A stretch of 37,550 nt of DNA from Hyphomicrobiales bacterium (GTDB lineage Bacteria; Pseudomonadota; Alphaproteobacteria; Rhizobiales; Beijerinckiaceae), in assembly GCA_947455725.1 (NCBI GenBank), contig CANGPL010000023.1:1-37550 (forward strand), read 5' to 3'. A program made the translations under genes and the position numbers. The stretch's first letter is position 1. Each line of letters starts with the position of its first letter. Of this stretch, positions 1-8,275 are shown piece by piece. The notes beneath the pieces are model-generated. The model saw only the letters and a list, made by a program, of their open reading frames with translations, did no database searches and was not told where the DNA came from.

Positions 1-1
1 C

Positions 2-91
2 TATGGCGGCGCTGATCATCCGCATGTCGCCCAGTCGCCAGCCGTCCTCGATGTCGGCGCGATGAACCGCAAGAATGTGAGGAGCGCCTAA
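2..91 (+). CDS. rplM: 50S ribosomal protein L13, C-terminal end (partial)
   Basis: The window opens inside this gene; only the last 29 codons and the stop are present. The visible peptide runs from YGGADHPH through [10 protein letters not shown] to a stop, which is the typical C-terminal tail of ribosomal protein L13. L13 is an early-assembly protein of the large ribosomal subunit. The stop lies 2 bases before the rpsI start, the usual rplM-rpsI operon arrangement, so the two are almost certainly co-transcribed and translated in tandem. The start and most of the protein lie outside the window. Confidence 0.93.
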   Translation, partial: YGGADHPHVAQSPAVLDVGAMNRKNVRSA

Positions 92-93
92 TC

Positions 94-570
94 ATGGCCG
101 AAACGCTTCAATCTTTAGCCGATCTCAAGGGATCGCCATCGGCCGCGCCAGAGGCGCCTCGCCATGTCCAGAAGCTCGACAAGCTGGGCCGCGCCTATGC
201 TACGGGTAAGCGTAAAGACGCGGTCGCCCGTGTCTGGATCAAGCCAGGCAAGGGAACGATCACGGTCAATGGCCGCGCGCTCGAAGTTTACTTTGCTCGC
301 CCTGTGCTTCGTATGATCCTGCAGCAACCATTCGGCATCGCTTCGCGTGCTGGCCAATATGATGTTGTGGTCTCGGTTGCGGGTGGCGGTCTTTCGGGAC
401 AGGCCGGCGCAGTGCGTCATGGCCTTTCAAAGGCTCTGACCTATTTCGAACCAGAACTCCGCGGCGTGTTGAAAAAGGCAGGCTTCCTGACCCGCGACAG
501 CCGTACGGTCGAGCGTAAGAAATACGGCCGCAAGAAGGCTCGTCGTAGCTTCCAGTTCTCGAAGCGCTAA
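94..570 (+). CDS. rpsI: 30S ribosomal protein S9
   Basis: Encodes a 158-residue S9, a small-subunit head protein whose C-terminal tail reaches the P-site tRNA. The family core is clear: a [13 protein letters not shown] segment near residues 35-47, the GGG-x-SGQAGA loop near residues 97-106, and the basic tail ending in FQFSKR. The roughly 30-residue N-terminal extension before the core is usual in alphaproteobacterial S9. The start ATG lies 2 bases after the rplM stop with a GGAG ribosome-binding site inside the end of rplM. A strong terminator follows about 50 bases downstream, closing the operon. Confidence 0.97.
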   Translation: MAETLQSLADLKGSPSAAPEAPRHVQKLDKLGRAYATGKRKDAVARVWIKPGKGTITVNGRALEVYFARPVLRMILQQPFGIASRAGQYDVVVSVAGGGLSGQAGAVRHGLSKALTYFEPELRGVLKKAGFLTRDSRTVERKKYGRKKARRSFQFSKR

Positions 571-621
571 GCTTTTCGAACATGTGCCGGGTTTCAAGGC
601 TCGGCACCCATCAGATCCATC

Positions 622-647
622 AAAGCCACGCTTCGCGTGGCTTTTTT
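622..647 (+). terminator. Rho-independent terminator of rplM-rpsI
   Basis: A perfect 10-bp stem (AAAGCCACGC paired with GCGTGGCTTT) with a 3-base loop runs into a T-tract. It lies about 50 bases after the rpsI stop, in the correct orientation for the ribosomal operon, and separates it from the opposing small gene at 683-850. Confidence 0.9.
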
Positions 648-682
648 GTTGCCGGCGTTACGTAATAAGAGCGCGTCGTTTT

Positions 683-850
683 CTAATGTAATTTGTGGAG
701 ATTTTTTGCTTTGGCATAAGCCTTCGCAAAGGCTTCAAGCGTTAGCCCGTCCTCTTTTTTAGGCTTTGCCGACGATGGTAATTTGCCTTGGCTTTGTTCA
801 CGGGCCGATTTTAGCGCGCTTAAAAGGTCCGGCGTTGGTCGCTTTGCCAT
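683..850 (-). CDS. Small hypothetical protein (55 aa)
   Basis: A 55-codon reading frame that starts MAKRPTPDLLSALKSAREQS and ends NLHKLH. It is rich in Lys, Ala and Ser, has a low-complexity middle (SSAKPKKEDG) and a second amphipathic helix-like stretch (LEAFAKAYAKAK). There is no signal peptide or membrane segment. A GAGAGG ribosome-binding site sits about 8 bases before the ATG, which is the main reason to call it real. It faces the rpsI terminator convergently. I do not recognise a family; the basic, helical character could suit a nucleic-acid- or protein-binding role, but that is inference only. Confidence 0.55.
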   Translation of the reverse strand: MAKRPTPDLLSALKSAREQSQGKLPSSAKPKKEDGLTLEAFAKAYAKAKNLHKLH

Positions 851-956
851 GGGGGCACCCTCTCAGACGTTAGGCGATAATCTTACCACATGCGGCTGAA
901 GTAACAAAAAATAGTTCATTGGTACCCATTTGATCAATAAGGGGCCGAACTCGGGC

Positions 957-2138
957 CTATCGCGTCCGCACAACATCTTTCGAAAAGATATAAATGGCCA
1001 ATGTGATGACCAGCGCCATGCCAAACGCAAAGTGAAGCGTTGCATATCCATCGGCAACGGGCAGGTCCTTCATCTGGTTCATGACAGCACCCGAAATGGG
1101 TTGAACAATTCCGGCCCCACCGATGAAAAGAATATTCATCAGCGTTAAACCACGGCCGAGCAAATGGTCTGGCACAAAGGACCGGCCATGAGCCATCAAC
1201 ACGCCATAAGTCAGCCCGCTGGCTCCCAACAACGAAAGCGTGAGGATCGCCGACGAGGTACTAGGGCTCCCTAATCCGAGATAGAGAAAACAAACAGCGG
1301 TGATGGCCGTGCCGGTGGCAACGATCCATTTATTCGTGCCGAGCCAGTGGTCGAGAGGACCATAGACCATCGCCCCCACGGACATTGCTGCCGCCATAAT
1401 CAGAAGACCATTGCCGCGCTCGACAGGCCCAAGCCCATGCACACTCGATAGATAAGGACCAGCCCAAAGCCCGCGCTCAGCGATCAGTAAAGCATAACTA
1501 ACCGCGGTAAGCGGCAGAATTGGCCAAAGTGATCGGATGCGGAGTACCGTCCAAATTCCACTGAAAAAGCCATCATGCTGCGTCTGCTTCGATTTTTCAG
1601 GATCCCGAATAGTGATAAAAAGAAGAGCAGTCGCCAACAGAGTAACGATGGCCATAGCCATCATCGCATTGCGCCAGCCGATCTCGGTTGCCGCCCATGA
1701 TAGCGGCGATGCGGCCAATAGGTTTCCGGCGGATCCGAGGCCAATAAGCCATGAGCAAAGCAAGGCAAATCGCTTGGCGCTATAAATACGCCCCATGACA
1801 AAAATCGCACCCATATAGATCGCGCTGCATCCCACGCCAATCAGGCCTAAAGCGATATCGAGTTCGAATGCGGATTGGGCGCGTGCAAAAAGCAAAGCAC
1901 CAAGAATTGCAGCCAACATCGTCGTTGTAACCGTCTTGCGTGGGCCGATCATATCGAGGGCCCAGCCGACGGGAAACTGCATGACCGTGAAGCCCAAGAT
2001 CCAAGCGGTCTGCATGGTCGCGAGTGCTTGCGGGTTGAGTGATAATTCAACCGCTAGCTCAGGCGCAATAACGGCAAGAAAGGACCGAAAAAACTGACTT
2101 AGAATGTAACCCGCAAGGAACGAGGAAAAAACAAGCAT
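957..2138 (-). CDS. MFS transporter
   Basis: A 393-residue polytopic membrane protein with about twelve hydrophobic segments. The N-terminal half has the MFS pattern: helix 1 (residues 2-25), helix 2 ending in a VGWALDMIGPRKT loop near residues 57-69 that corresponds to the family's motif A, and a long central cytoplasmic loop near residues 185-200. It is therefore a single-polypeptide secondary transporter of the inner membrane; the substrate cannot be read from sequence. The start is the first ATG after an in-frame stop. It lies 46 bases downstream of the flavin reductase gene on the same strand and is probably co-transcribed with it. Confidence 0.87.
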   Translation of the reverse strand: MLVFSSFLAGYILSQFFRSFLAVIAPELAVELSLNPQALATMQTAWILGFTVMQFPVGWALDMIGPRKTVTTTMLAAILGALLFARAQSAFELDIALGLIGVGCSAIYMGAIFVMGRIYSAKRFALLCSWLIGLGSAGNLLAASPLSWAATEIGWRNAMMAMAIVTLLATALLFITIRDPEKSKQTQHDGFFSGIWTVLRIRSLWPILPLTAVSYALLIAERGLWAGPYLSSVHGLGPVERGNGLLIMAAAMSVGAMVYGPLDHWLGTNKWIVATGTAITAVCFLYLGLGSPSTSSAILTLSLLGASGLTYGVLMAHGRSFVPDHLLGRGLTLMNILFIGGAGIVQPISGAVMNQMKDLPVADGYATLHFAFGMALVITLAIYIFSKDVVRTR

Positions 2139-2184
2139 CGAATGGTCATTTCATAACTTGGCTACTTACGGGGTATTAGACCGC

Positions 2185-2724
2185 TTATATTGATTGTAAG
2201 CCTCTATAGCCTCGGTCCTGATAGGCGAGCGGAGGGTTGCCACTCTTGGCCAAGCCTATCACGCGCCCCATTAAAATAGAATGGGTGCCTGCTTCGACCG
2301 CATTATACATCTCGCATTCAAAACTAGCCGTTGCGCCGACGAGCAAACGCGCACCCGTGATTCCGAGCGTCCATTCTGCGGCATCGAAATCATATGGTGC
2401 GATGGTTTTTGACCGCCCGGCAAATGCATCTGCTAAATCAGATTGATCGCTCGACAGGAGATTAACGCAGAAAACGCCATTTGCCCGGATCGCAGACTCA
2501 ATTTGATTGGTCCGCTTGATACAGACAAGCACCAAAGGAGGATCTGCAGACACGGAAGAGAAGGCACTCACCGTTAAGCCGAACTCACCGGCCGAACCTG
2601 CCGTTGTTACAAGCGTTACTGGCGTTACGGCGTAACGCATGGCTTCAACAAAGGATTCGGCAACAATGTTGATAGGGCTCTCTGAACGGTTTGATTCTAC
2701 CTTCGCTGTCTGCTGATCTAACAT
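2185..2724 (-). CDS. Flavin reductase family protein (FMN-binding split barrel)
   Basis: A 179-residue protein of the HpaC-like flavin reductase family, which uses NAD(P)H to reduce FMN or FAD for a partner monooxygenase. The diagnostic core is present: MRYAVTPVTLVTT near residues 29-41, then the LTVSAFSSVSADPPLVLVC segment near residues 50-68 and the later GVFCVNLL strand. About 20 N-terminal residues precede the fold. No flavin-dependent monooxygenase gene lies beside it; the neighbour downstream is an MFS transporter, so its electron acceptor is probably encoded elsewhere. It could alternatively be an FMN-binding oxidoreductase rather than a true reductase component. Confidence 0.85.
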   Translation of the reverse strand: MLDQQTAKVESNRSESPINIVAESFVEAMRYAVTPVTLVTTAGSAGEFGLTVSAFSSVSADPPLVLVCIKRTNQIESAIRANGVFCVNLLSSDQSDLADAFAGRSKTIAPYDFDAAEWTLGITGARLLVGATASFECEMYNAVEAGTHSILMGRVIGLAKSGNPPLAYQDRGYRGLQSI

Positions 2725-2863
2725 CGATCCAACTTACCCTAAAACGACCGCCATGAGGTCTATGCACGCATTCTTATCTCTCTCTTACTCGATCAGCCGT
2801 AAAATAGATCTACTTTATTTGGTAGAGGTTCAGTTATAAACTCCACGGCAAGACTTGGGGAAA

Positions 2864-3082
2864 ATGTCAATGACGCCAATAGATACGAATGCCGAACGTC
2901 TACAAGCCGTTGAAATTCGGTTGGCCCACCAGGATAAGATGATCGCGGATCTAAACGACGTGATCACCGCGCAATGGCGCAAAATCGATATGCTCGAGCG
3001 ACATCTTGGTCGCCTTCGTGAAGAGTTGCAAACGCTTGAACCGCAACGGCAAACGCCCGAGCCGCCTCCGCCGCATTACTAA
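2864..3082 (+). CDS. slyX: SlyX family protein
   Basis: A 72-residue protein almost entirely made of a predicted coiled coil: AVEIRLAHQDKMIADLNDVI followed by an R/L/E-rich second half, ending in a short Pro-rich PEPPPPHY tail. The QxxxI-xxLN pattern and the PPPHY ending are typical of SlyX, a small cytoplasmic protein of unknown biochemical role. Upstream in-frame TTG codons exist, but the ATG at 2864 has a GGGG-containing site just before it; the ATG at 2870 is an alternative. The gene is divergent from the flavin reductase and convergent with the DUF1003 gene, 16 bases away. Confidence 0.85.
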   Translation: MSMTPIDTNAERLQAVEIRLAHQDKMIADLNDVITAQWRKIDMLERHLGRLREELQTLEPQRQTPEPPPPHY

Positions 3083-3098
3083 GTTTAAATGAATTCTC

Positions 3099-3941
3099 TT
3101 AGACCGCTTCGTCGACGGGAGGCACCGTCTCGTTCTTTTTGCCGGTGAGCTTCTTCGAGCGCTTTTTCTTGATCACGATTTTACGGGGGCTTTTCGTGCG
3201 CAATTGAAGCAGATTTTCCTGCATCAATTCCATTTGCATTTGCTGCATTTCCGAAAGGCGTTGCCACTGCTTCGTTAAGAGGTAATCCAATTTTTCTTGA
3301 ATATGCCTGATTTCAAGCTCGGCTTTGAGATTAACTTTGTAATCGTTTAGAGCGCGCAAACGATCCTTCGTTTCTTGCCGCTTCTGGCTCATCATAATGA
3401 TCGGTGCTTGAATGGCCGCGATGCAAGAAAGAACAAGGTTCAGCAAAATAAATGGATAGGCGTCAAAAGCCTGTTGTTCGCCAAGCCAAATATTGACCGA
3501 CATCCATATGGCGAGAACCATAAAGAAGCTGATCAAAAATGCCCATGAGCCACCAAAGGCAGCAAGCCCATCCGAGACGCGCTCACCAAAGGTTCGGGTT
3601 TCTTCGAATTCTTCTTCGATATTTTCGACAATCGTATCGTGATCGGCCAGACTCTCGGCAACCTGCCGATCGAGTTCCGTTAACTCGCCGTGTTCGAGTT
3701 TGAGCATCTCTTCGACATAGAGCGTGCGATACCGCTCGACTTCATTCAGCGCGATATAAGCATCTTCTTGCAGATCGGGATAATCTTCACGAATGCGGTC
3801 AGCTAGCGAGGGGCGTAGTGAGCCAAGCTCAACGAGTTTCTTGCGCGGCAATTCCTTATGCGTAATTGCGCAGAACAGCTTTTTAGAACGCGGCGTAATG
3901 CTGGCTTGAAGGGTGCTTTCGGGGGCTTCTGTGTCCGTCAT
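3099..3941 (-). CDS. DUF1003 domain-containing membrane protein
   Basis: A 280-residue protein with the DUF1003 architecture. It has a soluble N-terminal part (residues 1-120), including an FCAITHKELP segment and LRPSLADRI near residues 41-50, two membrane helices near 131-152 and 162-184 joined by a short loop, and a long C-terminal coiled coil (about 185-250, rich in Q, M and L). The tail is Lys-rich (KKKRSKKLTGKK). Many family members carry CxxC in the N-terminal segment; here only one Cys is present. The biochemical role of the family is not known. It lies downstream of another unknown membrane protein gene (DUF4337) on the same strand, with a 204-base gap that may hold its own promoter. 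Confidence 0.85.
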   Translation of the reverse strand: MTDTEAPESTLQASITPRSKKLFCAITHKELPRKKLVELGSLRPSLADRIREDYPDLQEDAYIALNEVERYRTLYVEEMLKLEHGELTELDRQVAESLADHDTIVENIEEEFEETRTFGERVSDGLAAFGGSWAFLISFFMVLAIWMSVNIWLGEQQAFDAYPFILLNLVLSCIAAIQAPIIMMSQKRQETKDRLRALNDYKVNLKAELEIRHIQEKLDYLLTKQWQRLSEMQQMQMELMQENLLQLRTKSPRKIVIKKKRSKKLTGKKNETVPPVDEAV

Positions 3942-4145
3942 GACCTTACTTCCGCATAGTGCCGATGGGCGTTGCTCGATTATCCTATTGCCTTATACGT
4001 CAATTGAAACGGATGATGAAACGGCAATACGCTCACCACCCCGTTTATTCATGACTGCAACCGCAATCTGGTAGTTATGTGACACGATCATGACAAATGA
4101 CCGATGGTGCGATTTGGATGAACCGTGCACAATTTTATATCGCCG

Positions 4146-4739
4146 TCAGTGCCCACCAAATAAAGCGAGCACAACATGGAACATTCCCGGCGCAAAAGCG
4201 GCAATTGCTGTTAGGACAACGCCTAACGCACCCCCTATCCCGGCGAGAACAACAAACATCGACATGCCCGTCACAACAGACGTCGAAGCCAACACCACGG
4301 AAATCTGCAAGACGACGCCTGCTATTTCAAAAACGTGATAATGCTCCATGGCGGAGTCGCGTTGATGCTCAAAGCCGAGCGCTTTTTCGCTGAGCTCTTT
4401 CTTGCCTTCATTTTTTGTTGGATCGCTTTCATAGCGGTCAGCGGTTGCCCGCCAATCGGCGATCGCTTTCTTTTCCTTAGCGACCAATTCCGGCGAAGCA
4501 GCAAGGTCCATCGACGCTTCTAAACTATCAGCAGCGGTCCGAAGGGTCGTCTGCTTGATGGATTTAGCTTGATAGAAGGCCCATGTATCTGCAGCATTAA
4601 CGTTAAATGCTATGGCATCGGTTTGTGAGCTTTTTGCACCCAGTTCAGCAAGGGCAAACAACAAAGCCAGAGTCGTAATAAACAACGCAACTTTACGGTT
4701 GGATTTTTCTGGCATTTCTGGAACTTCGTCATCAGACAT
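4146..4739 (-). CDS. DUF4337 domain-containing membrane protein
   Basis: A 197-residue protein with a hydrophobic segment near residues 15-33, a long hydrophilic helical middle that includes WAFYQAKSIKQTTLR near residues 53-67, and two adjacent membrane segments near the C-terminus (about 140-160 and 165-192). This layout, and the 'AADTWAFYQAKSIK' type core, match DUF4337, a family without known function. It faces the same way as the cytochrome genes and DUF1003. The C-terminal helices are Gly/Ala/Val-rich. No catalytic motif is visible. Confidence 0.8.
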   Translation of the reverse strand: MSDDEVPEMPEKSNRKVALFITTLALLFALAELGAKSSQTDAIAFNVNAADTWAFYQAKSIKQTTLRTAADSLEASMDLAASPELVAKEKKAIADWRATADRYESDPTKNEGKKELSEKALGFEHQRDSAMEHYHVFEIAGVVLQISVVLASTSVVTGMSMFVVLAGIGGALGVVLTAIAAFAPGMFHVVLALFGGH

Positions 4740-4833
4740 GGATCAGTCTCCCTTACGCATTACTTGTAAAATTCCCGCCCAATCCTTATGCCGATTCGGC
4801 AAAATAGGCCTATGTGGCTCTCCGCTAATGGTG

Positions 4834-5763
4834 CTATTTAGAACGCTTTTGCCCCTCTATGGGCGGTAATGATTTCAAATAGATCGCCATGGCCATTCGA
4901 TCCGTATCGCTGAGTTCCGCAGTGTTACGCACGACCTCTGCCATTGAGCCACCAACGGAATCGAAATCTGGAGTAAAGCCATCTTTCAAGAGACTGGCGA
5001 TTTCCGCTTCAGACCATGTCGCTAGCCCCGTTTTGTCAGGTGTTAAATTCGGTACGGTGCCTTTGCCCTCAAGATTGGGTCCGCCAGACAACCGTTTGGC
5101 ATCGATGATAGCGCCGGCAAAATTTCGCGGTGAGTGGCATTCAGCACAATGACCGACCCCCTCAACGAGATAGCGACCGCGATTCCAACTTTCGCTTTTA
5201 TGAGGTTCGACCTCAATGACCGTGCCGTCGAGAAAGGCGAGCTTCCACAGCACAAGTCCCCTTCGTACGGAGTATGGAAAACTCAAGTCGTGTGCAGGGG
5301 CATTTCCGGCAACGGGCGGAAGGGTCTTAATATAGGCGAATAAATCGGCCGCATCATCGGGCGACATATGGCGGTAGGACGTATAGGGGAAGGCTGGGTA
5401 ATAGGGCTTGCCATCGGGCGCCGTCCCATCGCGAATGGCCCGAATGAATTGGGTCTCGGTCCACCGGCCAATACCGTCTTTCAGATCCGGTGAAATATTG
5501 GATGGATAAAAAATGCCAAAAGGTGTTTTGAGAGGTTTACCACCTCCCAAATGGACGCGATCATCTGAGCCCGATGACGCATGACAAGAAATGCACCCAC
5601 CTGCTGCAAAGAGCACCTTACCATTAACAGGATCAGCAGCCCGCGTTGTCTTCCAACGCCCATCGCCTCGAAAGGCAAAATGGGCGTCGAAATCGGTGAG
5701 CCAATAGCCCGCCGCAATGATAAAAACGCAAAAGACCAATAAAAGGCGAGCCGGTAATTTCAT
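4834..5763 (-). CDS. Di-haem c-type cytochrome, membrane-anchored
   Basis: A 309-residue protein with two haem-attachment motifs, CISCH at residues 57-61 and CAECH at residues 206-210, each in a class I cytochrome c domain. An N-terminal hydrophobic helix (residues 5-22) would act as a signal anchor, placing the haem domains in the periplasm. Each domain has a candidate Met ligand downstream (for example in YRHMSPDD, and MAEVV or MAMAI). The layout resembles the cytochrome subunits of periplasmic dehydrogenases such as alcohol, aldehyde or nicotinate dehydrogenases. It lies 25 bases after the class II cytochrome gene, probably in one operon. No dehydrogenase partner is adjacent, so its electron donor is unknown. 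Confidence 0.87.
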   Translation of the reverse strand: MKLPARLLLVFCVFIIAAGYWLTDFDAHFAFRGDGRWKTTRAADPVNGKVLFAAGGCISCHASSGSDDRVHLGGGKPLKTPFGIFYPSNISPDLKDGIGRWTETQFIRAIRDGTAPDGKPYYPAFPYTSYRHMSPDDAADLFAYIKTLPPVAGNAPAHDLSFPYSVRRGLVLWKLAFLDGTVIEVEPHKSESWNRGRYLVEGVGHCAECHSPRNFAGAIIDAKRLSGGPNLEGKGTVPNLTPDKTGLATWSEAEIASLLKDGFTPDFDSVGGSMAEVVRNTAELSDTDRMAMAIYLKSLPPIEGQKRSK

Positions 5764-5788
5764 GACCCTCAGCCTTTATCGGATGAGT

Positions 5789-6232
5789 TTACTGTGCGTC
5801 CTTCACGCGCCACGCTTCGTGGCATGAGCCACAATTTTTGAGAACCGTTGGCATATTGGCCTTAAAGCTCGATTCATCGGTAATCGTCGATGAAGCTAAT
5901 TTTGCATCAGCCGCGAACTTATCGGCAGCAGATTTAAAGCCTGCCATATCTTCCCAGATTTTGGGGGAGGCGGAAGTTTTAGCGCCCGTTTTTGAATCTT
6001 CAGGGAACAGGGTAACAAATTTACCAATATTATCTTGGTAGTTGGCCAGCGATTTTTGAACCGTCGTTAGATCAAACGGCGCTTCGCCCTTTAGCATCGC
6101 GACTAGGGGCTTCGTCGTCGCCCCGTTCGATTTCATAATCTCTTGGCGCTCGCCGATATTGGCGGTTGAGGCCACAGCCAAAGTGGCCATCAGGGGCAAT
6201 GAAAAGATGAGGACAGCATGTTGAAGTTTCAT
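5789..6232 (-). CDS. Class II c-type cytochrome (c556-like)
   Basis: A 147-residue secreted protein with a signal peptide over about residues 1-22 and one haem motif, CGSCH at residues 134-138, close to the C-terminus. The C-terminal position is typical of class II four-helix-bundle cytochromes. An N-terminal RQEIMK segment (Met33) matches the axial Met position of low-spin c556-type members, so it is more likely an electron carrier than a gas-binding cytochrome c'. A conserved-looking W at residue 93 (IWEDMAGFK) and WR after the haem motif also fit the family. It is the first gene of a likely two-gene operon with the di-haem cytochrome. Confidence 0.87.
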   Translation of the reverse strand: MKLQHAVLIFSLPLMATLAVASTANIGERQEIMKSNGATTKPLVAMLKGEAPFDLTTVQKSLANYQDNIGKFVTLFPEDSKTGAKTSASPKIWEDMAGFKSAADKFAADAKLASSTITDESSFKANMPTVLKNCGSCHEAWRVKDAQ

Positions 6233-6316
6233 AACGAGCTCCTGATTAAAATGGCTACCTGAATACTACGTCAAATGGATATGGCAGGATCATGACTGAT
6301 ATCGGGCCAATACGAA

Positions 6317-6347
6317 AGAGCCCCCGCCATTTTAGGGCGAGAGCTCT
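6317..6347 (-). terminator. Possible transcription terminator downstream of xsc
   Basis: An imperfect hairpin: AGAGC and GCTCT arms enclose a 3-by-3 internal loop and a CGCC/GGCG inner stem. On the minus strand it lies 33 bases after the xsc stop and is followed by only TTTC, so termination may be weak. It separates xsc from the cytochrome genes. Confidence 0.45.
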
Positions 6348-6379
6348 GATTGTGTAGAATGTGCCTGAACGCTTTTATA

Positions 6380-8155
6380 TCAAGCGACCACTTGCGGCCG
6401 AAAATCCGCCGGGTTGATACCGGCCACTTCGACCGGCTTTTTCATCGCGTCGCGACGGAAAGGCTCGCCTAATTCTTGGTTGAGTACGATTTCGATGAAG
6501 GTCGTTACGCCCTTTTTCTGAGCCTCGCATGCTTCTTTCAAGGCTGCCGTCACTTCCGCCTGTGTCTTAACGGTTACGCCTTTAAGCCCGCAGCCTTCCG
6601 CCACGCGCGCGTATGACAGATGCGGATCAAGCTCGGTACCTACGAAATTATCGTCGTACCAAAGCGTCGAATTGCGCTTCTCGGCACCCCATTGATAGTT
6701 GCGGAAGATAACCATTGTAATCGCAGGCCATTCTTCGCGACCGATCGAGCTCATTTCGGACATTGAAATACCAAATGCACCGTCACCGGCAAAACCCACA
6801 ACCGGCGTATCCGGGTTGCCAATCTTCGCGCCGATAATGGATGGGAAGCCATAACCGCATGGGCCAAACAGGCCCGGGGCCAAATATTTCCGTCCTTCTT
6901 CAAAGGTTGGATAGGCATTGCCGATGGCGCAATTATTGCCGATGTCAGACGAGATAATCGCATCTTTCGGAAGGCCAGCCTGAATAGCGCGCCAAGCCTG
7001 ACGAGGCGACATTCGATCGGGGTTAGCTTTGCGAGCGCGCTCGTTCCACGTCGTGCCGGGATCATCATCCTCATGATCCATGGAGGAGAGCTGTTGCAGC
7101 CAGGCTGATTTGGTCTGGTGGATCAAAGCCTTGCGTTCATCACGGCCCTCATTTCCAGCGGTTGGGCTAAGCCCGGCCAGGATTTGCTGGGCGACCTGTT
7201 TGGCGTCACCGCAAATACCAACGGTTACAGGCTTTGTAAGCCCGATCCGGTCCGGATTAATATCGACCTGAATAACTTTTGCAGTCTTCGGCCAATAATC
7301 AATGCCATAGCCGGGAAGCGTTGAAAACGGATTAAGCCGCGTACCGAGAGCCAGCACAACGTCTGCCTTTGCAATCAGCTCCATCGCCGCTTTGGAACCA
7401 TTATAACCCAACGGGCCTGCGGCTAGGCGGTGGCTTCCGGGGAAGCTGTCATTATGCTGGTAATTGCTGCATACGGGCGCATCAAGCCGCTCCGCTAGTG
7501 CGACGCAATCGGGGATAGCGCCGCCCAACACGACGCCCGCGCCCGACAATATAACGGGGAACTTGGCTTCGGAGAGCAGCTTTGCCGCTTCCGCGATGGC
7601 ATGAGCGCCGCCCGCTGGACGTTCGAATTCGAGAATGGTCGGCAAAGGCACATCGATCACCTGCGTCCAAAAGTCGCGCGGAATATTGATCTGTGCTGGA
7701 GCCGAAAGGCGTTTTGCTTTGAGAATAACGCGATTTAAGACTTCCGCGACGCGGCTCGGGTCGCGAACTTCCTCCTGATAGCACACCATATCGCGGAACA
7801 TGGCCATTTGTTCAACTTCTTGGAAGCCACCCATGCCAATCGTCTTATTGGCGGCCTGCGGCGTAACAAGAAGAAGCGGCGTATGGTTCCAGTAAGCCGT
7901 CTTCATGGCCGTCACAAACCCTGTAACGCCGGGGCCGTTTTGGGCAATTGCCATCGCGATTTTACCCGTTGTGCGGGTATATCCGTCGCAGATTAGGCCG
8001 CCATTCGTTTCATGCGCGACGTCCCAGAATTTGATCCCAGCCTTCGGAAAAAGGTCTGAGATCGGCATAAAGGCCGAGCCGATAATGCCAAAAGCATGCT
8101 CGATGCCGTGCATCTGCAAAACTTTGACGAAAGCTTCTTCGGTGGTCATTTTCAT
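6380..8155 (-). CDS. xsc: Sulfoacetaldehyde acetyltransferase (ThDP-dependent)
   Basis: A 591-residue thiamine-diphosphate enzyme. Xsc converts sulfoacetaldehyde and phosphate to acetyl phosphate and sulfite in taurine and other organosulfonate degradation. The N-terminal Pyr domain shows TTEEAFVKVLQMHGIEHAFG, a GSAFMP loop and the HETNGG Glu region typical of Xsc; the C-terminal PP domain has GDGAFGISM-SEM with the downstream N needed for Mg/ThDP binding. Length fits the family. The frame is open 40 codons further upstream, but the ATG at 8155 has a GGAGAGG site and matches the family N-terminus. No pta, taurine aminotransferase/dehydrogenase or sulfonate transporter is adjacent, which is unusual. 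Its start faces the AT-rich region and a divergent cold-shock gene. Confidence 0.93.
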   Translation of the reverse strand: MKMTTEEAFVKVLQMHGIEHAFGIIGSAFMPISDLFPKAGIKFWDVAHETNGGLICDGYTRTTGKIAMAIAQNGPGVTGFVTAMKTAYWNHTPLLLVTPQAANKTIGMGGFQEVEQMAMFRDMVCYQEEVRDPSRVAEVLNRVILKAKRLSAPAQINIPRDFWTQVIDVPLPTILEFERPAGGAHAIAEAAKLLSEAKFPVILSGAGVVLGGAIPDCVALAERLDAPVCSNYQHNDSFPGSHRLAAGPLGYNGSKAAMELIAKADVVLALGTRLNPFSTLPGYGIDYWPKTAKVIQVDINPDRIGLTKPVTVGICGDAKQVAQQILAGLSPTAGNEGRDERKALIHQTKSAWLQQLSSMDHEDDDPGTTWNERARKANPDRMSPRQAWRAIQAGLPKDAIISSDIGNNCAIGNAYPTFEEGRKYLAPGLFGPCGYGFPSIIGAKIGNPDTPVVGFAGDGAFGISMSEMSSIGREEWPAITMVIFRNYQWGAEKRNSTLWYDDNFVGTELDPHLSYARVAEGCGLKGVTVKTQAEVTAALKEACEAQKKGVTTFIEIVLNQELGEPFRRDAMKKPVEVAGINPADFRPQVVA

Positions 8156-8275
8156 GATCGGGCCTCTCCTCAGGTACAATGGCGGTATGCGCCGCACGAC
8201 GTTAATCCAACCATTGCCATTAGGCGGAGTTGATCTGTAGAGCCAGTGGATTTCTGCTCGATATGCCAATCTCAA

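Noticed and set aside
4789-4801. Palindromic TGCCGATTCGGCA between the DUF4337 and di-haem cytochrome genes
   Set aside because: The loop is too small for a stable hairpin and no T-tract follows in either direction, so it is not called as a terminator.
8156-8275. N-terminal extension of Xsc by 40 codons
   Set aside because: The extension does not resemble the family, and the ATG at 8155 has a strong ribosome-binding site.
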